A stretch of 16,541 bases of DNA from Elusimicrobiota bacterium. GTDB lineage: Bacteria; Elusimicrobiota; Elusimicrobia; Elusimicrobiales; UBA9959. A program made the position numbers and the translations under genes. A model generated the notes under the pieces. That model ran no database searches. It worked only from the letters and a program-made list of their open reading frames with translations, and was not told where the DNA came from. Positions 6,626-12,698 of this stretch are shown one piece after another. The stretch lies in the NCBI GenBank assembly GCA_003450815.1, contig DMES01000006.1, positions 6,338 to 22,878 on the forward strand, written 5' to 3'. Position 1 is the first letter of the stretch. Each line of letters starts with the position of its first letter.

Positions 6626-7497
6626 GCGGGCACCCCCGCTTTTATAACGACCGACATTTTTTTAAGCGTTTGACCGTATTCAGGCCGCACATCCAGGATT
6701 GTCTTCCCGCGCGAATAGGCCGCGGCTATTTCCCTGTCAAAAGGTATTTTCAGTAGTATTTTAATGCCTTTTTGCGCGCACCAGGCTTCCATTTCCCCGT
6801 TGCCCAGGTCGTAACGGTTGATAACGAGAGCGTATGGAATCTTTATTTTTTCAAGTGTTCCCACAGCCAGCTTCAAATCGCTTAAGCCGAAAGGAGTAGG
6901 CTCGCTCACCAAAAGGCAAAAATCGCTGCCGGATACCGCGCTTATCATGGGACAGGAGGTGCCGGGCGGACAGTCAATTATCACGTCGCCGCCTGAAGGG
7001 GCCAATGCTTTTACCGCTTTTATGAGCCACACAGGGCTGGCCTCTCCTATATTCATGAGCCCGTCGGCAAAAAACAAGTCCCCGGACCGGCCACGGCGTA
7101 TCTTCCCCGCATGGCGGGGTTTTTCAGTTATGGCTCGGCAGGCCAGCGCGCAGGCACCGCAGGAATGACACATATGGTCAAAAAGGAAAGGTTTGCCATT
7201 AAAAAGCTTTATGGCGTTATATTCGCAAACCTGCTGACAACGCCCACGGCCCTGGCATTTTACCGGGTTTATGACAGGGACGGGTACGCAGAAATCAATT
7301 TCAGATTCTATGTCCGGTTCAATGAACAGGGCGCAGTTAGGCTCTTCCACATCGCAATCGAGCAGAGCGGCACCGGGGCCCAAGGCCCGCGCCATAGCGC
7401 AGGCCAGGCTGGTTTTACCGGTACCGCCCTTGCCGCTTGCGATAGAAAATATCATTCCCTTGCTTGTTTTAATGTCCGCACTCTCCGTCGTGTCCAT
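6622..7497 (-). CDS. MinD/Mrp-type P-loop ATPase with inserted ferredoxin domain (copy 2, one cluster site incomplete)
   Basis: The protein has the same plan as its neighbour: Walker A SGKGGTGKTS at 21-30, LLDCDVEEPN at 45-54, an inserted ferredoxin domain, then DCPPGTSCP. The second cysteine set is intact (Cys110, 113, 116, 120). The first reads Cys81, Arg84, Cys87, Cys91: the second cysteine is Arg (codon CGT, one base from TGT). That site may hold a 3Fe-4S cluster or none. The ATG at 7497 overlaps the NifX-like gene by 29 bases. An ATG at 7455, 13 bases after that gene's stop, gives the N-terminus usual for the family (MIFSIASGKGG) and is a strong alternative. Neither has a convincing ribosome-binding site. 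The two ATPases probably form a heteromer. Confidence 0.9.
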   Translation of the reverse strand: MDTTESADIKTSKGMIFSIASGKGGTGKTSLACAMARALGPGAALLDCDVEEPNCALFIEPDIESEIDFCVPVPVINPVKCQGRGRCQQVCEYNAIKLFNGKPFLFDHMCHSCGACALACRAITEKPRHAGKIRRGRSGDLFFADGLMNIGEASPVWLIKAVKALAPSGGDVIIDCPPGTSCPMISAVSGSDFCLLVSEPTPFGLSDLKLAVGTLEKIKIPYALVINRYDLGNGEMEAWCAQKGIKILLKIPFDREIAAAYSRGKTILDVRPEYGQTLKKMSVVIKAGVPA

Positions 7498-7843
7498 GAT
7501 CTTTGCAGGGCTCTATCCCTCCCAGGCTGCTGCTAAGCAGGGCTTTAACAGCTTCTTCCGCCTTGCCGGAAAAGCCGAATATGGAAACGCCTGCTTCCGC
7601 GAATTTACTCTGCGCGTTCATGCCCATGCCGCCGGCTATAACGTGGGTTATCTTGTGCTTAAGTATTTCCCCTACGGCTTGGCAACCGCCGCCTCCGTGC
7701 TGCGCGTCATTGGGAACGACTTTAGAGGTTTGTATCTTGCCGTTCTCCGCTTCTACTATAAGGAAATGACTGCATTGTCCGAAATGAGCGCAAACTTCGC
7801 CTTTCAAGCCCTGGTCGTCGCTAAGCGTAATTCCAATTTTCAT
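7469..7843 (-). CDS. NifX/NifB C-terminal-like protein with Cys/His tail (first copy)
   Basis: This is a single dinitrogenase iron-molybdenum cofactor-type domain (124 residues) with MKIGITLSDD at the start, VCAHFGQCSHFLIVE at 17-31, a HGGGGCQA loop at 49-56, and ITHVIAGGMGMNA at 65-77. The cysteines at 18, 24 and 54, and a C-terminal tail of alternating Cys, His and acidic residues (113-124, CKDHGHDGECGH), suggest metal or cluster binding. An AGGAG site six bases before the ATG is clear. It is the second gene of the operon after the DUF5320 protein, and a hairpin lies in the gap between them. Its 3' end overlaps the longest reading of the next ATPase gene. Domain assignment is confident; the cofactor it carries is unknown. 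Confidence 0.88.
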   Translation of the reverse strand: MKIGITLSDDQGLKGEVCAHFGQCSHFLIVEAENGKIQTSKVVPNDAQHGGGGCQAVGEILKHKITHVIAGGMGMNAQSKFAEAGVSIFGFSGKAEEAVKALLSSSLGGIEPCKDHGHDGECGH

Positions 7844-7864
7844 TTTATTCTCCTTGATTTATGC

Positions 7865-7895
7865 CGCAGACGGGAGCCGAAAGCACCCGTCTGCG
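7865..7895 (-). other. Intergenic stem-loop between the DUF5320 and NifX-like genes
   Basis: A perfect 10-bp inverted repeat (CGCAGACGGG and CCCGTCTGCG) flanks an 11-base loop. On the transcribed minus strand it is followed by the ribosome-binding site of the NifX-like gene, not by a U-tract, so it is not a normal intrinsic terminator. It could be an mRNA processing or stabilising element that sets different levels for the first gene and the rest of the operon. Confidence 0.6.
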
Positions 7896-7901
7896 ACAAT
7901 A

Positions 7902-8153
7902 TTACTTCCCCTCGCCCTTTATCTCAGTCATGCGCTTTTCCAGTTCGGAAAGGCGCGTTTTGAGTTCTTGTGTCTCGCTTATGATATGTTCCTTTTCAGA
8001 CACAGGCGACGAAGAACGTCCAATGACGCCTCCGAACCCGATTCCTCTCCCGTACCCGCCTCCCCTGCGCCAGGCGCCTCCGCTGTTACAAGGGCCTCTC
8101 CCACCGCCTATCGGCCCAGTTCCCATGGGTCCCGTTCCATCTCCGTATGGCAT
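7902..8153 (-). CDS. DUF5320 family small glycine-rich protein with C-terminal coiled coil
   Basis: The 83-residue product opens with MPYGDGTGPMGTGP, the hallmark of DUF5320 proteins, and continues as a glycine-rich, low-complexity stretch to about residue 45 with a single Cys22. Residues 53-80 form a charged heptad-like helix suited to a coiled coil. Family members recur beside MinD/Mrp ATPases and NifX-like domains in anaerobes; their function is unknown. AAGGAGG lies five bases before the ATG. It is the first gene of the long minus-strand operon, and a Fur-type operator lies 23-37 bases upstream of its start. A role as a small scaffold or regulator of the ATPase pair is possible but not shown. 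Confidence 0.85.
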   Translation of the reverse strand: MPYGDGTGPMGTGPIGGGRGPCNSGGAWRRGGGYGRGIGFGGVIGRSSSPVSEKEHIISETQELKTRLSELEKRMTEIKGEGK

Positions 8154-8175
8154 AATTGCCTCCTTAAAACTGTAA

Positions 8176-8190
8176 TGATAATCATTCTCA
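8176..8190 (-). promoter_or_regulatory. Fur-type operator before the DUF5320/ATPase operon
   Basis: The site reads TGATAAT-C-ATTCTCA, a 7-1-7 inverted repeat with one mismatch. The surrounding AATGATAATCATT strongly resembles the enterobacterial Fur box. It lies between the fur terminator and the DUF5320 start, so the Fur-family protein encoded just upstream probably controls the whole iron-sulfur operon. TATACT at 8195-8200 (minus strand) could be a -10 box, but no matching -35 is visible. Confidence 0.75.
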
Positions 8191-8199
8191 ATAAAGTAT

Positions 8200-8228
8200 A
8201 AAAAAAATTACCGGGCGCAGTCCCGGCA
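8200..8228 (-). terminator. Intrinsic terminator at the end of fur
   Basis: On the minus strand a 7-bp stem (TGCCGGG with CCCGGTA, including one G-U pair) closes a six-base loop, and eight U residues follow after one A. The stem overlaps the last codons and stop of the Fur-family gene. It should largely separate fur transcription from the DUF5320 operon. Confidence 0.7.
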
Positions 8229-8675
8229 CAGTCCGTAAAACTGCATTACATGGCTGTTGATCTTAAACCCATACTTTTTTGCCAGGCCCTCTTCGGTCTT
8301 GCGCAACAGGTCCATCTCTTCCTTTATAAAGTCGGTATAATCGACTATGCGGCGGCAGGAGGTGCAAACCAGGTGATGATGGTGGCCTTTGGCATGCGGG
8401 CCATCCGCGAATTCATAGCGTGCCTTATCGTCGCCGGTGTCGAATTTGCTCACCATGCCGAGCTTTGTGAAAAGCTCCAGAGTGCGGTAAACAGTCGCCA
8501 AACCTATATTGGGATATCGCCGGCTTGACGCCTTAAAAACATCTTCAGCGGTCAGGTGCTCTCCCCTGGTGCTGAGCGCGTCCAGTACGGCGTGCCGGGC
8601 AGGCGTGATGCGCCGACCGAAGCCGCGTATCTTTCCGCAGCAGCAATTCCCGTGATGCCCCTTATGAATTTTCAT
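8208..8675 (-). CDS. fur: Fur family metal-responsive transcriptional regulator
   Basis: The 155-residue protein has the winged-helix domain (RRITPARHAVLDALS at 21-35; recognition region PNIGLATVYRTLELF at 55-69) and a C-terminal dimer/metal domain with GHHHHLVC. Two CxxC pairs, Cys104/107 and Cys150/153, are those that bind structural zinc in many family members. The N-terminus carries an unusual His/Cys run (residues 4-14, HKGHHGNCCCG) that might add a metal site. Sequence alone does not separate Fur from PerR or Zur. I start at the ATG at 8675 with GGAG four bases upstream; the longer reading to 8738 runs through the operator and is upstream of the predicted transcription start. A perfect 7-1-7 box in its promoter indicates autoregulation, and a second box suggests control of the next operon. 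Confidence 0.9.
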   Translation of the reverse strand: MKIHKGHHGNCCCGKIRGFGRRITPARHAVLDALSTRGEHLTAEDVFKASSRRYPNIGLATVYRTLELFTKLGMVSKFDTGDDKARYEFADGPHAKGHHHHLVCTSCRRIVDYTDFIKEEMDLLRKTEEGLAKKYGFKINSHVMQFYGLCRDCAR

Positions 8676-8722
8676 ATCTCTCCAGCCAATGCCCCGTAGT
8701 GCCCAGCGAAACCAAACGTAAA

Positions 8723-8737
8723 TGAGAATTATTCTCA
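8723..8737 (-). promoter_or_regulatory. Fur-type operator in the fur promoter
   Basis: A perfect 7-1-7 inverted repeat, TGAGAAT-T-ATTCTCA, begins directly after the -10 box and covers the predicted transcription start near 8731. A regulator bound here would block RNA polymerase, the standard arrangement for Fur/PerR autoregulation. Confidence 0.85.
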
Positions 8738-8767
8738 ATTATATGTTTCCTTAATCGGTTATGTCAA
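8738..8767 (-). promoter_or_regulatory. Consensus sigma-70-type promoter of fur
   Basis: On the minus strand TTGACA (8762-8767) and TATAAT (8738-8743) are both perfect matches, separated by 18 bases. The -35 box lies only four bases after the pta stop codon, so fur is transcribed on its own as well as by any read-through from pta. Confidence 0.88.
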
Positions 8768-8771
8768 GTGT

Positions 8772-9758
8772 CTAGGTCGTGCTGCGCGGCGCCAACCCTG
8801 CTTGTATTGATGCAACCGCGCACATGTCCACTATATCTTCTACGGAGCAGCCACGTGACAGATCGTTAACCGGCGGGTTTAACCCAAGCACCACCGGGCC
8901 AACAGCTTTGCCACCCGCTAGGCGCTCAACCAGCTTATAAGCGATGTTACCGCTATTCAAATCGGGGAAAACCAATACGTTCGCCCTGCCAGCGACCGGA
9001 CTGCCCGGAGCTTTTTTTTCACCTATCCAGGGAATCAGCGCGGCATCGGCCTGCAATTCACCGTCGATAACCAAGTCGGGGAATTTTTGCCTGGCGATTT
9101 CCAACGCCCTCCTTACTTTAAGCACGGAAGGGTGTTCCGCGCTTCCCTTGCTGGAGAATGAGAGTAATGCCACTCTCGGCTCCAACCCGAGAATATCCCG
9201 GGCTGCTTTAGCTGCTGATCCCGCAATTTGGGCCAGCATGCCATCCGAAGGATCAGGGTTCATTCCGCAATCGGCAAAAACCATTATGCCGTTTTCGCCG
9301 AATGACTTATCCGGTAATTCCATGAGGAAACAACTGACAACCGGCGATATACCGGGATAAAGCTTTCGAAGTTCCAGGACAGGCCGCAGTACGTCGGCGG
9401 TGGCGTGCGCTGCCCCCGCCACCATGCTTTCGGCAAAATTGTCATTCAACAACGCGGCGGCAAGGCTAAGACGGTTATCCATCAGTGGTAAGGCGGCCAA
9501 GATCTGAATATTCTTTCTACCGGACCAAACTGAAGCGCCTCTGTTTATTATTTCAGCTGAGCAGGGGTCCACTATTTCAACGCCGTCAGCCCTAAAACCA
9601 TCCCCCTCCCCTGCAGCCAGCATGATAATCGGATGACACACGCCCAATTCCGAGGCTTTCACTGCGGCCTCCCTAACACGGGAGTCAGAACCTTCAGGCA
9701 AAAGCAGACGGGCAGGCGACAGTGTGGCCTTTTGGCGCAAAGTCGTTGAGATGTCCAT
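8772..9758 (-). CDS. pta: Phosphate acetyltransferase (PTA_PTB family)
   Basis: The enzyme interconverts acetyl-CoA and acetyl phosphate, the step that with acetate kinase yields ATP in fermenters. Recognisable motifs are LLLPEGSDSR at 18-27, a MVAGAAHATADVLRP segment, FADCGMNPDP, LSFSSKGSA at 199-207, DGELQADAA from 232, and FPDLNSGNIAYKLVERLAG followed by PVNDLSRGCS. The length of 328 residues matches the short, single-domain type. The ATG at 9758 has AAGGAG 13 bases upstream. A GTG at 9770 would have that site only one base away and is less likely. No acetate kinase gene is in the window. It lies 68 bases behind the DUF134 gene on the same strand and may be co-transcribed with it. A substrate such as butyryl- or propionyl-CoA cannot be ruled out. 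Confidence 0.92.
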   Translation of the reverse strand: MDISTTLRQKATLSPARLLLPEGSDSRVREAAVKASELGVCHPIIMLAAGEGDGFRADGVEIVDPCSAEIINRGASVWSGRKNIQILAALPLMDNRLSLAAALLNDNFAESMVAGAAHATADVLRPVLELRKLYPGISPVVSCFLMELPDKSFGENGIMVFADCGMNPDPSDGMLAQIAGSAAKAARDILGLEPRVALLSFSSKGSAEHPSVLKVRRALEIARQKFPDLVIDGELQADAALIPWIGEKKAPGSPVAGRANVLVFPDLNSGNIAYKLVERLAGGKAVGPVVLGLNPPVNDLSRGCSVEDIVDMCAVASIQAGLAPRSTT

Positions 9759-9762
9759 TAAA

Positions 9763-9822
9763 TCAGCCACGCTCCTTGAAAAAGTCCTTCGGCAGTATTC
9801 CAGCCAATTTTAGTTTTTGCAT
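9763..9822 (-). CDS. Possible 19-residue leader peptide before pta
   Basis: A short frame (MQKLKLAGILPKDFFKERG) starts four bases after the DUF134 stop and ends four bases before the pta ATG. The pta ribosome-binding site lies inside it. Its own ribosome-binding site is weak (TAAGG two bases before ATG). It may couple translation of pta to DUF134, or may be chance. Confidence 0.25.
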   Translation of the reverse strand: MQKLKLAGILPKDFFKERG

Positions 9823-9826
9823 AGCC

Positions 9827-10132
9827 TTACAAACGCCTGCGCATTATTTTCACCGGCCCGCCTTGTATTTTAAGAGCCTTGCCGTTTACCACGGCATCGG
9901 CCAGCTTCCTCCTGGCGGAAGCGAGTATATTGCCGAATGTTTGCCTGGAGATTCTCATGCCCTTCGCTGCGGCTGTTTGAGCTTTGCGATCCAGCTCCGC
10001 ATACTTAATTGCCTGGAATTCGTCCAACTGCAGGGTTATTTCCTCCAGTTCGTAAAGAGGTATGGCCCTGGGCTTAAAGTAATATACTCTGGGTTCGGAA
10101 ACCACCTTTCTGCATTTGAATGGTCTTGCCAT
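9827..10132 (-). CDS. DUF134 family putative DNA-binding protein
   Basis: The 101-residue product matches DUF134 closely: MARPFKCRKV at the start (family: MPRPRKCR), YYFKPRAIPLYELEEI at 17-32, then a sigma-70 region 4-like helix-turn-helix at about 53-77 (GMRISRQTFGNILASARRKL) and NGKALKIQGG at 83-92. These proteins are presumed transcription regulators and often occur near NifX/MinD gene sets in anaerobes; one such set is nearby here. I start at the ATG at 10132, where the family begins; a longer reading to 10168 would cover the palindrome upstream. There is no ribosome-binding site. A 10-4-10 palindrome abuts the start codon, so autoregulation is likely. It is followed by pta and is divergent from a methyltransferase gene. 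Confidence 0.87.
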   Translation of the reverse strand: MARPFKCRKVVSEPRVYYFKPRAIPLYELEEITLQLDEFQAIKYAELDRKAQTAAAKGMRISRQTFGNILASARRKLADAVVNGKALKIQGGPVKIMRRRL

Positions 10133-10156
10133 AGTTGTTGGCTTATGCCAATAACT
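10133..10156 (-). promoter_or_regulatory. Palindromic operator candidate at the DUF134 start
   Basis: The site is an inverted repeat of two 10-bp arms around TTAT, with core TTGGC-TTAT-GCCAA and one mismatch in the arms. It ends directly at the DUF134 start codon. The outer GTTGTT element recurs as AACAAC at 10164-10169 and 10186-10191, 22 bases apart, in the same divergent promoter region. It could also act as an mRNA hairpin. Confidence 0.5.
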
Positions 10157-10223
10157 GTATATTAACAACTTGCGCGACTAAACGCAACAACAGCACGTTT
10201 TTTCGCCGTCAAGGTGATTAAAG

Positions 10224-10229
10224 TATAAT
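10224..10229 (+). promoter_or_regulatory. -10 box of the methyltransferase gene
   Basis: A perfect TATAAT lies ten bases before the ATG at 10240, and no ribosome-binding site is visible. Transcription would start about three or four bases before the start codon, giving a near-leaderless mRNA. No good -35 match is seen at 16-18 bases. Confidence 0.5.
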
Positions 10230-10239
10230 AGTCCATAAC

Positions 10240-11007
10240 ATGAATGGAACATGTCTGAATGAAAAACTGTTCTGGAACAACCGGGCTAGAAATTACCCTC
10301 TTCCTTTCGAGTCAGAAAATCTAAAGAAAACGAACAGGATCCTTCGCATACTTAGGATCATGGGGGCACACTTTGAAGGCCGCAGAGTCCTGGATATAGG
10401 CTGTGGCACTGGTGTTTACGCCTTGCCCCTAGCCGGGAAAGCAAAGTCTGTATTGGGACTGGATTCCTCACCAGCAATGCTCAAGATATTCCGTGCAGAG
10501 TGCCGAAATCATGACGTAACCAACGCTTCTTGTGTTCTCTCTTCTTGGGCCGCTATCCCCTCTGCGCGTCTGGCCGGGCGCTTTGATATAGCCCTGGCAT
10601 CAATGACAATGGCGATAAAAAACAAGACGGATCTGCTTAAAATGGAGAAAACATCACGTGAAAGCTGTGTTTATATAGGATGGGCTGGGGTGAGGAACAA
10701 CATCCTGCTGAAGAAAGTGTACGCGAAACACGGTATTAAGTATCGCGCACCGCAGGGATCAGAGATAGTGCTGAAAATCCTTGAGGAACTCGAGCGCAAG
10801 CCCGCTGTGCGGTTCATTCGTGACAGCTGGGAAAGGAAAGCCTCCCCAGCCGAGACCATGCGAGACATCGAGGTTGGACTGAAGGTGAATGGGACTAAAA
10901 TGGACAGGGCGTGGGTGGAGAGCCAGTTAAATAAGCTGGTCAAGAACGGGATGATTAGGCAGCTCACCTCGATAAGAAAAGCCCTGATAACCTGGCCAGT
11001 CCCGTAA
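10240..11007 (+). CDS. Class I SAM-dependent methyltransferase
   Basis: The 255-residue protein has a Rossmann-type SAM site with motif I VLDIGCGTGVYALPLA at 50-65 and the acidic residue ending strand 2 in VLGLDSSPAM (71-80). The opening FWNNRARNYPLP segment is common in small-molecule methyltransferases annotated only by fold. The C-terminal part (about 170-255) is charged and unlike the core; it may bind the substrate, which I cannot name. The gene is divergent from DUF134 and convergent with the membrane-NTPase gene, whose stop is only four bases away; I see no terminator between them. A TATAAT ten bases upstream and the lack of a ribosome-binding site suggest a near-leaderless transcript. 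Confidence 0.82.
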   Translation: MNGTCLNEKLFWNNRARNYPLPFESENLKKTNRILRILRIMGAHFEGRRVLDIGCGTGVYALPLAGKAKSVLGLDSSPAMLKIFRAECRNHDVTNASCVLSSWAAIPSARLAGRFDIALASMTMAIKNKTDLLKMEKTSRESCVYIGWAGVRNNILLKKVYAKHGIKYRAPQGSEIVLKILEELERKPAVRFIRDSWERKASPAETMRDIEVGLKVNGTKMDRAWVESQLNKLVKNGMIRQLTSIRKALITWPVP

Positions 11008-11011
11008 GCAA

Positions 11012-12697
11012 TCAGGCTGGAGTGTTCTTTTCAACCGCTTCTATTGCTCCGGAAAGTTCTTTTAGTGCAACGTTAATATCGGTCTTACCGGCTTCCCATA
11101 CGACCGGATTATCCAGGGTTAATAAACCGGTTATCCGTTCAAGCAGATAATCTCTGACCACAATAATAAGCGGCATTTTGAGCTCGCGTAATTGCGTAAG
11201 AGCCGGTGCCCAGCCTTTCCCTTCCAGCTCCAAAAAACCCACCTCGTCAACAAACACAACATTGGCATGAGTCAGTCTTTCAGATGAAAGCGCCTTCAAT
11301 CCTGCGGAAATGCCTTCCCCATAAAAATTAAAATCACCCGTAGATGTCCCGGTTCCTGACCCGCCCTTGCGACATAGCGGAACCTTGACGCCTGAAACCA
11401 GGTCTATCACGTCGAACCCTTTGCGTTCACCGTTCTTCCATAAGCCAACGGATAGTATTCCACCGGGCTTTTTACCGGACACGCGCAGTGCCTCAGCCAG
11501 ATCGGCAGCTAAAGAGCTTTTACCGCTGCCGTGGCCGCCTGTTATAATAAAGACCTTTTGACCGTCAAGCGCAGCAAGCCAGCCCGGCATCCTGGTTATT
11601 GAGTTACTCAATGACTTTACCGGGTTTCGGGCCAGTTCAGCCCCTCCAGGCATTGCGTTAAGCACGGTTGGCAGTGTGTCAAAAGCCTGCTCAAGTGTGT
11701 CAAAAAATTCGGGACCGAAAAGCCGTACCAGCCGAGAACGAATGGCTGGATTTAGCAGTTCCTCGCCTATCGCGGCGAACCCCATGGTAAGTACGAAAGC
11801 CCTAAGCGCCATGTAAAGGCCGGAAACCGGCGAACCGAGCACCAGACCTGCCAGCAGTGAAACAGTCAGCACCCCTGCCCATATTCCAGTGCGCTTTAGC
11901 AGTGTCCCGGCGCGCGGATAGAAATGGGCGCATCCGGCGGCGTAACACCCGGCGACCAAGCAGAGTAACGCCGGTGGAAATTTTCGACCGGCTGACATTG
12001 CAGCCGCCAGAAACAAAGCGTGAAAGACAAACGCCCAGGAAGAATATTTGCGTCCGGGTGCTGGCGCAACGGAGGTTCTTTTATTAATCTTTTCCAGTTC
12101 CGTCACGGTAGGCTGACCGGCGGTGACATACTTTGCGCTTATCCCCATGACTGCCGCAACCAATCCTCCGATAAAGTACAGTCCAAGCAGAAATAATAGC
12201 GGCCCGTACAAATTCCCCGGCCCCAGGCCTGCAAGTGAGCGCAGTCTTTCAAGTCCGCGAGAATAGAGAGCTACTGTGTCCGGTCCGTAAAAGAGCAGCA
12301 TCGTGCCTATTTTCTGAAGCAACGCCCAGATCATCGCCAAGCCCCCGCCTAGCAGGTATCCTGCAGTGTTTCCCCCTAGCAGCCTTACCCCGGCTTCGGC
12401 CAGCAAGCCTTCCATCGATATAGCTATCATCGGCCCGAATATAACGGCGCTTGGCGAAACAGACTTCATGGCCGCGCAGACAAGTCCGGCACGCCACAAG
12501 AGACCGCGCTCAGGCCACAACCTGTGTCCAGAGACAAGTATGACTATTCCTATGGCTGTAAGGAATTCCCCTGAAAAAGGAATGCGGGCATTGTGAAGGA
12601 AACTGCCAAGCACTATTTCAGAGGCGGCCCATAGGCTGCCCAGTACAGCGGCCTTGCGCCAGATAACACTATGCTTTTTCACGTGCTTTATTTTCAC
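11012..12697 (-). CDS. Fusion of polytopic membrane domain(s) with THEP1-like nucleoside-triphosphatase
   Basis: The 561-residue protein has a hydrophobic N-terminal part (about 15-195) with several membrane segments, resembling substrate-binding (S) components of energy-coupling factor transporters in size and texture. A second hydrophobic block (about 220-315) follows, then a helix ending DTLPTVLNAMP that loosely recalls an EcfT coupling domain. The C-terminus (about 380-555) is a THEP1/NTPase_1 domain: Walker A GGHGSGKS at 387-394, Walker B NVVFVDEVG at 479-487. A single chain would thus carry membrane and ATPase functions, with a THEP1-type domain instead of an ABC ATPase. The start is GTG, one base after the TonB receptor stop, without a ribosome-binding site. 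The context (TonB receptor, NikR-like regulator) argues for uptake across the inner membrane. The NTPase assignment is firm; the S/T assignments are inference. Confidence 0.75.
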   Translation of the reverse strand: MKIKHVKKHSVIWRKAAVLGSLWAASEIVLGSFLHNARIPFSGEFLTAIGIVILVSGHRLWPERGLLWRAGLVCAAMKSVSPSAVIFGPMIAISMEGLLAEAGVRLLGGNTAGYLLGGGLAMIWALLQKIGTMLLFYGPDTVALYSRGLERLRSLAGLGPGNLYGPLLFLLGLYFIGGLVAAVMGISAKYVTAGQPTVTELEKINKRTSVAPAPGRKYSSWAFVFHALFLAAAMSAGRKFPPALLCLVAGCYAAGCAHFYPRAGTLLKRTGIWAGVLTVSLLAGLVLGSPVSGLYMALRAFVLTMGFAAIGEELLNPAIRSRLVRLFGPEFFDTLEQAFDTLPTVLNAMPGGAELARNPVKSLSNSITRMPGWLAALDGQKVFIITGGHGSGKSSLAADLAEALRVSGKKPGGILSVGLWKNGERKGFDVIDLVSGVKVPLCRKGGSGTGTSTGDFNFYGEGISAGLKALSSERLTHANVVFVDEVGFLELEGKGWAPALTQLRELKMPLIIVVRDYLLERITGLLTLDNPVVWEAGKTDINVALKELSGAIEAVEKNTPA

Positions 12698-12698
12698 T

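Noticed and set aside
7271..7963. 230-residue plus-strand frame spanning the NifX-like gene and its neighbours
   Set aside because: It crosses three well-supported minus-strand genes with their own ribosome-binding sites, and its translation shows no recognisable family.
10983..11035. Bidirectional terminator between the convergent methyltransferase and membrane-NTPase genes
   Set aside because: Only imperfect complementarity (CCTGGCC/GGCTGG) without flanking U-tracts is visible.
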